From Perkinsus olseni (lineage: Eukaryota > Perkinsozoa > Perkinsida), in assembly GCA_013115125.1 (NCBI GenBank), contig JABANN010000037.1, forward strand, positions 1 to 64,000: a stretch of DNA of 64,000 nucleotides. The letters run 5' to 3'. A model generated the notes under the pieces. The model saw nothing but the letters and a program-made list of their open reading frames with translations. It did not search any database and had not been told where the DNA came from. Each line of letters opens with the position of its first letter. Positions within the stretch are counted from its first letter, which is position 1. The position numbers and the translations under genes are program-made. Positions 31,723 to 41,369 of the stretch are shown piece by piece.

Positions 31723-31827
31723 TTCCTGTGTAGATAGTTTTTATTAGGACCCTGAGTCGTGCTGTATCCTCGATGTTGATTCCTGTGTAGATAGTTTTAT
31801 GAGGAACCCGAGTCTTACTGTATCCTC
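31723..31827. repeat. 57-bp tandem duplication downstream of gene C
   Basis: A unit beginning TTCCTGTGTAGATAGTTTT (31,723) is repeated at 31,780 with several differences. Both units end in a CTGTATCCTC block. It starts 45 bp after the gene C stop codon, in the presumed 3' UTR. Confidence 0.85.
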
Positions 31828-33324
31828 TTGTGCAAACTCACATACTCCGCGGTCTCGAAAGCTCCGTCATTAGACGTTGTTCGGTCTCACTTTCGTTGTG
31901 TTAGTTCATCGAAACGGTAAGAACGGTGGTTAGCCGAAGTGGGTAGCCCGGTCGGGTAAATAAAACGCTTTCGTTAAGTAGTCTGTCAAACCCTGCCCGT
32001 GGTCCCACCGTGGCCGAGGGTACTGATGATGCTCAGGAGTCGCACGGCTCTCAACCTCCTCATATGATAATAGTAGTTAACGGGGATGAGATGATTGAGG
32101 ATGGATGTGTTGTTTGGAATGTCCGGTGAGGTCCTCCACAGAAACCTACTTGTTCCTAGGCCCGGCGGGCCACCGTTGTGTTCTATGGCGGAGCTCTAGG
32201 ATGACATCGAAATCGACGAGTACTTTTAGCGGGACCCTTATCGCAGGTCTTATCAACTCCCGCGCCCACGTGGCGATGACCTTGCTGGCAGTTTCTACTG
32301 CATCCCACCGCTCCTTTTCGGGCTTCACTGATGACTTAGCGCTTATGAGCTGGCAAGATCATTCCATATGATGAGCGGACTCCGCTCAGCCGAGAAGCGG
32401 TGGAAACCATTGTCCTGACGCTGGTTGTTTTGCTTCGCGTCAGTATTCCTGTCGCTGTACGGTAATTACGGGCCACCCGGAATAAGCGATCGATTGTCGG
32501 CTTCTTTGTAGGTGAATTAACACGCGGAACGAGAGTTCATCTGATGCTCAGAACGGGCGAGCTCTAGGTAAAACCAATTAGTTTTAGCGGGTCACCCGCG
32601 GGACCCGCGGCGGGTGCTCAGGTGTTCAGCTTACACAATTCGTGTTCAGCCGTTGACATCCGACAGCACGGCTTGTAACGTTCAGCTTGGGGGGTCGGCA
32701 GCGTCATTGAAGCTCCTTCAGCGGGTTTAGAAGTTCTCGGATTATAGTAGTGCCTCGTGCTGTAGCAGCCCATCGACTAGCATGAAGCCTCGGACTTGGT
32801 TGAGATGGACGAGCTCTTGGTCGACGAGCTCACAGGTTGTCGAGCATCATATCCTGGATTCCAGAACCTGGAGGGCGCCAAAGATTGTCTCCGACCAAGA
32901 ATCTTAGTGGAGCTACCCCCGGCGAATATGGAGGTTTTACGGCTGAGTACGCATGGCCTTGTTGCTTGTGCGCGAGCAGTTGGGAGTTCTAGCCCGGAAC
33001 CACTCCGTGCCAACCACTCGGTTACACGGTGTAACTTACACCTGTCCTCAGTGAAGACTCCTCGCAAAGAGCTTGTGAGGTCGAGCACATGACGGGTTTG
33101 TTCGGAACAAACTGCACAGCTCGGCTTGCAGAAGCTGAAGGCGGAATTTGGACGCCCCACAACACTAGTCGGCAGCCACTGCCGTATTAACTATCTACTA
33201 ACTATTCACAAGTGTCTCGGAAGCCGTTGTCGTCAAGCGACTGCTGAGCGGCAACCGGAAGGGTGTCGGTCTCGTAGGGTCGACGGATTTGCCATCTTGA
33301 CTCCTGCAGTCCGAGGCAAGAGAG

Positions 33325-33370
33325 ACGTCATGACGTTTATTTCCAGTGAGAAAAGGACCCTCTGAGGGTC
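33325..33370. repeat. Palindromes in the large intron of copy D
   Basis: ACGTCATGACGT (33,325-33,336) is a 12-nt perfect palindrome. GACCCTC-T-GAGGGTC (33,356-33,370) follows 20 bp later. A third, AGATACG-T-CGTATCT, is at 33,922-33,936. Confidence 0.85.
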
Positions 33371-34076
33371 ACCCTCAAGAGCTGCGAACGTCGGTATACT
33401 ATTTCGACGAAGAGAATGGATTGTTCGACAGACCCTGTGATATTATTCAGTGAATTCCTCGAATGCAGCTGCTCGTCAATAAGGAGAAGCATACGTTGCA
33501 GAGTTAAGGATATGATTCAGGCAAGCGTCTAGGGAAACACGAATGAGCATTCTCGTGAAGGAGCGGCCACGCACCTGTGCATTCTCGATGATGCATGAAG
33601 AAGCCGGTCAGAAGATTCGTTATGTCGACACGAAGAAGTTCCTCGAAAGAATGATCTACAGAAGACGCTTGTGCCGAGTCCAGCTGGTTGCATACAAAGC
33701 TGTCGAGTTTAACCAATTGCTGGTGACACTGAAAATCATGCCGTAGTCACTTTGGTCGTTGGAACGATTCAGGCTTCATCTCAGCGATGAAAACTCACCT
33801 CATCTGAATTCCCTCGATTTTTGCTTTGTAGTATTCCGAATTTTCTAAATTGAACTTGCCTGTCGCCGACTCTATCGCGCTACGTCTATTGTAGTTTGCT
33901 CGCGAGGCATCTCCTACGCTTAGATACGTCGTATCTGTTTATCGGACGGGTCGTGACCTTTTTTCTCGACACGTCCTTAACGTCGGCCGATACGATTGCT
34001 GGTGAAGTCCCCGCGGGCATCAGGTGGGGCTACTCTCTGTCCTGCGAAGTGAGTTTCTAGCTCTCGGATATGTGGG

Positions 34077-34190
34077 CCGTTGGAATTCAACGGTCATGGT
34101 ATGACCGTCATACTATCATAGATTTCGGACATGTATCTGCGGATGGTCTTATCAATTTGGCTCGCGAATAGTATTCGAGGTATTACCTCG
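34077..34190. repeat. Four overlapping palindromes in decayed exon 6 of copy D
   Basis: CCGTTG-GAATT-CAACGG (34,077-34,093), ACGGTCAT-GGT-ATGACCGT (34,090-34,108), CGAATA-G-TATTCG (34,165-34,177) and CGAGGTA-T-TACCTCG (34,176-34,190). Gene B at the same place (24,684-24,769) has none of them. Confidence 0.92.
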
Positions 34191-34388
34191 GTGGTGGTAG
34201 ATGGGCTACTAAGTGGCCGCTACTCAGTCGTCGCAATTGAGGGGAACGTGGCGTACTAGGGTTTTAGTGGACCCACGTAGCGAGCAGTGACCACGATTCA
34301 ACTCTATTATATCTTGGCGTACGCTCGGGACACTTCTATTCATGTTAGCAAGTATCCTTATACCTCCAACCTGAAACGCGCATCGCAC

Positions 34389-34683
34389 CGGTTGGCAGCC
34401 AACCGCTGGCTCGTGGTGGCGAGTCGACTCTGCGTGGGAGCCTCAGGTTCGGTCCGAAACAGTCGACTCTGAGGCTCGGATCAAACAGCGTTCTGACGCA
34501 GCCACTCACTCCGGGTTCGTCCCAACAATACCCCGTTGTCAGCCCCGACCTCCCTGGTAATCCTGCTACCTGCGCAGTGTCGCTCGAGTCGGTTTGTAAG
34601 TTTGTAAGTGCCAAAGCTCTCGGCCCGAAGTAGAAGCTTCACAATCTGGCTAGTACACTGGCGTCTCTATGCGACGAGACGCC
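34389..34683. repeat. More palindromes around exons 7-8 of copy D
   Basis: CGGTTGG-CAG-CCAACCG (34,389-34,405), GAGCCTCAG / CTGAGGCTC flanking about 34,440-34,475, and GGCGTCTC / GAGACGCC (34,660-34,667 with 34,676-34,683). Confidence 0.85.
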
Positions 34684-34724
34684 TGTGCTGGCCCACCCTG
34701 ATTCTGGTACCTTCCGTGAGCATA

Positions 34725-35080
34725 CTCAGCTTGTCTGCAAGGCTGGCGAGTTGCATCTCCTGCAACATACAAAGGGATGTATTGGAGAACGGCGAGTCCG
34801 TCCCTAGGCACACATCTTCGCATGTTGAGGAGTCGCTGGACCATCATAATTGTACAACTCGCTCTCCGAGGCCTGTTTACCGGGGACAACCATTCGCAAG
34901 TTTGAGCATCGACCCCAGCTGCAGGCCGTGTTTCTTTGCTTCGACACGTGGGGATACTCAGCGCTGGATGGACGTCATTCATTCTCACATAGGCCCTGTC
35001 GGGTGCACTCAGTGGGCGGCTTTTGTGTTCCTGTTGATTGAATTATCCAACTTCTTATCGGCCAAACATGGAAACTGCGC
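34725..35080 (-). repeat. Inverted block: exons 11, 10 and 9 of copy D in antisense
   Basis: 34,725-34,842 matches the reverse complement of gene B exon 11 (shared TTGCATCTCCTGCAACATAC and GAGGAGTCGCTGGACC). About 34,875-34,960 matches the reverse complement of exon 10 (shared CGCAAGTTTGAG-like block). About 35,025-35,080 resembles the reverse complement of exon 9. The order 11-10-9 on the plus strand is what a single inversion gives. Confidence 0.82.
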
Positions 35081-35192
35081 GTCTAGGCGGCGTCGGTTGT
35101 ATTCTGAGAATACTATTTTCTCCTGTAAAGTGTCTCTGCTCGACAGTTGAGCAGTTTCTCTTATCCTTTCATGCCCCGACTACTACCCTCCT

Positions 35193-38100
35193 ATGGTCCG
35201 CAGTCATCATCGTAGTGCCTACGCTGCAAAGCTCTTCGCGGTGGAAGAGTCCCGACGAAATGATCCTGCTGACCAACCCTTCACAGGACGTCTTACGATG
35301 GCACTTCTGCGTCACGACACTGCCGACTATGGCGGGGTACCGTTCGTGGTGTCAGGGCCGGTTTTGGACTTGGACGAAGACTATGTCATCGGGTGCTTAC
35401 ACTCGGGTCTTTCCTCTTTTTATCTTCCCCTTCTCAGGTGTCATGTGAAGTTGGTCAATCCAGCCACGTGCTCGGTTGCCCTCCTCGGCTGGGTCTCCTC
35501 AGCCTGTTGCTATCGCACGCTGGAAAAGCACCCTGCGAACGTCTCAGGAAGTATTTTCGCTCCATGCGTGCCTGTTACGAGTCTCGCTGCTTCCTCAGAC
35601 CATTACGTGGTATCCGTGTCGAATCGTCTAGCTGAGAGCGTCGGCTTATCGAGAGACGTAAAGGAGGTTTTTGTAAGTGACGGAGGGCACGATCATTGAT
35701 CGGCGTCGATGCGTCTTTCATTCAGCTGGAGAAGTTGTCTCAAAACGAGCATTCTCGAACCAACTGTTGGCCCACGCTGGAGTCCGTAGAGATCATCATC
35801 CGTAGTCGCTTTCTGAGCAAACGAGATGTCTGGCGATTCCAACTGAAGCTGCTGGGAGCGGTCGTCTACAACAACATGCCTCCGCCCTTCGCAGACTCCC
35901 TCTACTGCGCAGAGGTTGTCGGGATGACGTCAAATCCGGCACCGGTCAGCCCCTCTAAGATGCGACGGAGGATTGCTGGTGAGCACTCCTGAGGCCTTTG
36001 TCGTCCGCGCCTTCCGTCCTTGTTGACTCTATCGATGTGACCCCAGCCAAGCAGTGTTGAGCCTCTGCGGTGGAGGGTATTAGTCTCTCGTCAGGTCCCA
36101 CCTCCACGCATCTGCTGAGGTCATGCGGGATAGTCGGCAGTCAGACGAAAGTTGTCTTCCGGACTATGAGCTCCCACCTGAACATCTACATCCACCTGTC
36201 CTGGGAAATGTGGTGCTTTGCACAGGATGGCCGGCCCCACTACGAGCGAGCCCTCTCCTTCCTCATCAACTTCCTCGCTGGTGTCCGCAAGGCTGGCTCA
36301 ATGTGCAATCATTATCTCACCCTTCTCACGGCGATACGTCTACAGCCTGTGGACCCAGAGGACGTGGACTTGGAAGGGATGCCGCCGACCGGCAAGGACG
36401 GCAAGTTCGTTTTCGACGACTACTACGACGTCGTGTATGATGGCATGACCTCCAAGCTTGATACGGGGGAGTTGGTCCGGGGCCTCCGCAGGATGTTCCT
36501 GCAGTTCCCCAGCGAAATAGGATGGACTCCGCCCTGCTTCCCGAATAAAAGTCACGCACCCAGTAGGTTGAGTTGCCATCCGACCCAAGTGATAGTACTG
36601 TCGCGGCCGACGCTCCTCAGGGCAATCGTGGACGAACGACGCCTCGGGCTTCTCCCCTCACAAGCGTTCGAGCAGCATGATGGCGGTTACTCCGAACGCC
36701 GATGGTGAGTCGCTCCTTAGGTCGTATCTCCGGACTTCGCCTGCTGCTCAGCCTCTCCTCATGCGACATGCGGTCTGCGCTTCGACACAGACTTGAAGAA
36801 CTGGGAGCGGGGTGATTATCCTCGCACTGGCTGGGTGCCAGCGAGATGCCGAGATTCGAACGTTCTCGAGTGCATCTCCTTGAGTGCTGATCAATTCGAC
36901 CAGAATCACCTGGACAGGAAGCTGTACACCACTGGACAGGAAGTAAGATCCCCTCCTGAGTCGTCTGTGGGTCATCATACACTATCATCAGGTCGTAGTG
37001 ATAGCTGCCACCGACGGGGTCTTTCGGGCTACTTGTGAGCCCAGAGAGGACTACGTTGAGTGCGTTAAACGGAAGTGCCTGCAAGGCGTGTTCAGCGCGA
37101 AGGTCATCTGTTTAAGGCCGCCGCCGATGCATCAGGTGTCCTTCACAGGCCGTGGTCAGCTTATCCTATTACCTGTATCAGGCACCTATTATCCTCATTT
37201 CTAAGGACCAGTCGGCTAGTGTGCGGCCGAGGCCCCGAAACCCAGACATGAAACGCCTAGGAGATCAGTAAGAAGCTCTTCTCGCTTATCTCGGGAGTGG
37301 TCGTCCTTTTGCCTCAGAGGCTCCTCCTGGCTTCACTCTCACTTTGACGTCTATGATGCTTCGTGGTTGAACATACAGTATTATCCCTCGGAGGGCAAGT
37401 GCTGCAGGTCCAGGATGCGCTTTCGCGGTACCATCACACGCCTTCATCACGACCTGTCATCAGCCCACTCTGCCGCAGGTTTCCTGCATGCATCTTTAAC
37501 CCCACTTCTGTATAACTGCCGAGAGCAGCAAATTAAGATGAAGGTCATGCCCTACACCAGACTGTGGACTCAGGTTGGCAGACTCTCCCAGAGCGTCTTC
37601 GGTGTTAATCTAGAGCGTTCTCTCAGGCTGAATGCTCCATCATTCCCTCCAGCAATACCCTCGACGATGAGCCTCTGTCTGAGCGAGAGGACACTGTTGA
37701 TACCAGCGGGGTCGATCTTTCGCTCAGCAACTTGCCGAAACGGACAGCGCAGATGCCCGATGGCGTTCTTGCCAACAACTCCCCCATCACTCCGAGGTCC
37801 AACGCCTATCTTGGAGGACCGGCGTCCTCGACCTACGTCAGGGACAGCTGCTACTCTTCCCGGATGATTACTGAGCTTTCGGCATTTAAGGTGGCACGGT
37901 CATTACCGCCAGCCCGTGCTCAGCTGGTGCCCCTTTCAGGCTAGTCAGCAGAACCAAAGCCTCTCACAGATCTGCCATCTTAACAGTCGGACTTCTCACC
38001 ATCACCATCAACAGCAACAGCTGCCGACGTCTTTCTTTCACACCCGTAGCTCAACCAGCAGCGGTCAGCGGTGCAGTCCGCTCTGCCAGTCCCTTCTGCC

Positions 38101-41100
38101 TACCAGATTTGGTTCGCTACTGGATGATGTAAGCTGCTGATTCGGCCGCGTTGAGCATCATCGATTATGCTGCTTCCTGTAGGCTAACATGTCTCAGCTT
38201 GTGGTCCCACAGCTGCAGCGCATCGTCCTCGAGACGAATAAGCGTGTCGAGCAGAACTCGCAGATGCAAGTCGACAACTGGGTGGTCACCAGCGAGGAGA
38301 GCGTCCGAATGTCCATGATGTTGGTGAGCTAGCCATTCAAGATACTCTGCCCCTCAGCTGGGTCGGGCATTGGTTCAGGCTAAGCATCACCTTGACGTCC
38401 GCCGTATGCAGCTGATGAGAGGCAGGGGCACTCCAGGAGCCCGGGCTACTTTGCCGCTACCTCCTGTAGGGTTCGTGGAGGCGCTCCGTTCCATTCTGAT
38501 TCCGGTCAGTCTTCTGTTGGAGGCTTAGCCAAGTCCCACTCTCTCACGCGCATGCAGCAGATAAATCGTACAATGCACGAGCTGATAGGTGAGGCCTCGT
38601 CGAGGGGACAGACGACTAGAGCGGCTCCTCGTGGGGTCTCCAGGTGTTCGCTTGGCCATGGGTCACCAGCTGATAGAGGACAGGCAGCAGAGCTGGTCCA
38701 TCTACATAGCCAATGTCCAGATGAACGGCATAGACTCTAGTTGGAAGCTAGAACAGTTCGAGGATGGTGGCAATAACATACTCGTCACGAAGTCAGGGAT
38801 CCGCTGTCGGGGTCGTCATATATGGCGTTGCCCGATTATGCAGGTATAGGCCTCTCGTGCTTGACCCCAGTACCAGCAGCAGTCGAGGGCGAATGCCTCC
38901 CAGTGGCGCCTACAGTAGGCTCCCTTCTAACCTGGCAGCCCCCTCTCCGAAAGGTGGTCGTTTTGACTCATTCAGCGCCATGTAGCAGCTCTGTTGTCGT
39001 CAGACCATCAGCTCGCACGACCCAACTCCCTCGTGCCAGCTGTGCCGAGTCGCCGAGGCTCTGTGATGGAGGCCGAACCATCGCCTCCTCACCCGGCGAA
39101 GGTGAAGGAACGAATCTTAGCAACGAAGTGACGTTCTCCCAGTCAACTGAGTAGAAGTAGCCAATCGCTCTCGCAGGTACAAATTTTACGTGCGGAGACG
39201 ACCTGGGTTGTCCAACTACAGCAGCAGTAACTCGGCATTCTCTTCTCCCGTTGACAGCTGCGGCGTTGACGATCTCAGAAAGCATAGCGGTCAGGCGATC
39301 TCTCCTCGCAACGTATCCTTGAGTCGATGTGAGCCACTACAGTACTTTGATGTATCTAGCAGCGACGGCGGCGGTGCTGGCAGGCCCGGACTGTGAACAG
39401 TTCTCGAGAGGGTACTTCATCCATACTAGGAAGTGGCTGCACAACTCCATGCATGAGTTCCCATGGAACAGCCTGGACATGTTGGTGTCCCAGCAGTCAC
39501 CTAAGATCCCTAACATGGTAATGGTCTCCGTGACTTGCTCTCGAAGCCGGAGGGATTCGCCGTAGAAGCGATGATTTCCGTGGAGTTCATATTAGGTTGG
39601 CGTGTCGTATACTCCGGTTCAGGTTCCACCGGCACTGAAAGCGGATAGTGATGGTCCGCATGAGCTACGATGGCTGCTAAGATCAGCACTCAAGACTCTC
39701 GTAAGTTTGTTGTTCATCTCCAAGGGAATGCTTTCAGAACGAGCGTCTCGCCTCGTTTCAGATGTTCGCCCTAGTCCCCTCTGAGCCGGAGTTCTCTCAC
39801 GAGGCCTTCCTCCGAGATATTCCCGAGGGCCTGGGCGTCGGCTCAGACCCCTTTAACGACGATGCTAGGCATCACCGCCGTGGGGACTACGATGCTCAGC
39901 TCGTGGAAAGGTTCAGATCGTGGAAATATAAGGTACGTCTGATCTGTAGTAGGGTCGCCACCGCTGGAGCATCTCATTGCTGATCAGGTGGAGACCCAGT
40001 GTGGCATTCCTCTAATACCTGTTAGAGTAGATCGGCCCACCGACGCGATGTCGAGATGTGGCGGTGCTAGCAGTACTTGCAGTTTCGGCGCTTACGCTAC
40101 GATGTCGGTCCGAGTGAACGTACGAAATAGTCATCTCTTCACCCCTAACGACTCGACAAGTGGATCGTGGGGAGGTCTGGATGAGAAGAAGGAGCTTTGC
40201 AGGGATTGGGTGCAGCTCAACTTCGATGAGAGCTTCCAGCCCCCGAGGTAAATAGCAGGGCGCTTGCGATTAGGGTATAACCAATAACATATAGTATCTA
40301 GGGAGTCTCCATACTCATGTACTTACATAGTATACTGATCTAGCGAGTTCGGTGTCGCTCAAATACTCACGGCTTGTACGGTTTAGGCCACCACTCAATT
40401 TCTTCAGTGTGCTCCCCTCAGGCTGTTCCTGCTGTCGATCGACTGGGTTACCTGCCACGCCAACTACGTGGTGCAGATAGTCGATAAGCTGGCCCAGTGT
40501 GCTGCCGAGGAAGGGTTCACTCTGGTGAGATGGCTGGCAGCCATTGGCTGCTAATCAGACTTGGAATCAACGATCTGTCTTTAGGTGGAGTTGCCTGTAG
40601 CCCAGCTGTTTCCTCAACCAGTGCCGTCACCTCTGTGGAGCGAAGACCGCGAGCTGTGCTTCCATCGTCTGCCTTTCAACCGCCGCATAACGCTGCAATT
40701 CCCGCCCGACGTGGCATCTAGCATCACCACCCCCTTCCACAAGAAGCTCCTCTACGATCTGTGCGCCGGCTTGGATCTACTAGTCTGCTTCTTCTGTGAG
40801 GATAGAAGGCTTAAGGAGGTACGTGGGGCCTGTGGCTTCTACCAGTGCTCTGACTGTGAGTGGTTGTCAGGTGGCCGTTGATACCGATGAGGATGGCCAT
40901 GAGGCGAAGCAGATGGATCGGAGAGTTCGGCAGCTCGACAGTCGCCTCACCGGTTGGACCACCATGAATCGCGATGGCACTTTCTTCGTGGCCATCCGTC
41001 CAGGCAGACTCGACTGGTACGAGAGCTACCTCACATCTCATGAAGCCGGGGCGCTGTCACTCAAGCGTCTGCGAGAGCGTGGCCGGGCGAGCGTGACGCA

Positions 41101-41242
41101 GCATGAGCGGGCCTTTGCCAAGATGAAGAGCATCGTCCACACGGACTTGATACGGTTTCGCGAGGAGAAGGAGAGGATCCTCTCAGCGCAGGCCGAGGAA
41201 GAAGCTTACGTCGTTCGCCGAACTGCTAGCTTGCCCCATTAG
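35193..41242 (+). CDS. IML1: DEPDC5/Iml1, GATOR1 subunit (many exons)
   Basis: Iml1/DEPDC5 with Npr2/Npr3 forms GATOR1, the Rag GTPase-activating complex that shuts off TORC1 at the lysosome or vacuole when amino acids are scarce. The diagnostic N-terminal IML1 domain is clear. One exon reads RFLSKRDVWRFQLKLLGAVV and PPPFADSLYCAEV (about 35,790-35,970). The next has TKVVFRTMSSHLNIYIHLSW, EMWCFAQDGRPHYERALSF and FVFDDYYDVVYDGM (about 36,100-36,520). Then come ISLSADQFDQNHLDRKLYTT (about 36,870) and the TRLWTQVGRLSQSVFG segment (about 37,560). C-terminal segments include FLLSIDWVTCHANYV and FHKKLLYDLCAGLDLLVCFF, ending at a TAG at 41,240-41,242. I could not place the DEP domain. The first exon lies in the duplicated block; its ATG (35,193) is conserved in the relic, but an upstream start is possible. 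Confidence 0.85.
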
Positions 41243-41369
41243 CCCATGTCTAGCTCCCTTTACTACACATTTGCGTTCCTCGAGTATCATTGCCATTTCT
41301 GGATTGGAAAATTTGGTCGTCGAGTTATCTAGTTGGCTAGAGAGCTTCCCCTCGAGCAGCTCATCCGTG

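Larger units (their letters stand above)
32013..35080 (+). pseudogene. Amidohydrolase copy D: decayed and rearranged paralogue of B
   Basis: The homology to B runs in order: exon 1 (to about 32,127; GEDGCVVW-like; the B start ATG is replaced by ACCGTG), exon 2 (about 32,185-32,290; in-frame stop, and NCHTH has become NSRAH, losing a zinc ligand), exon 3 (about 32,325-32,395; acceptor AG lost, palindrome inserted), exon 4 (about 32,510-32,565), a long intron, exon 5 (about 33,951-34,023), exon 6 (about 34,080-34,180, broken by inverted duplications), exon 7 (about 34,533-34,585) and exon 8 (about 34,605-34,710). Exons 11, 10 and 9 then appear reverse-complemented (34,725-35,080). Exons 12-15 are missing. 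No function is possible. Confidence 0.87.
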
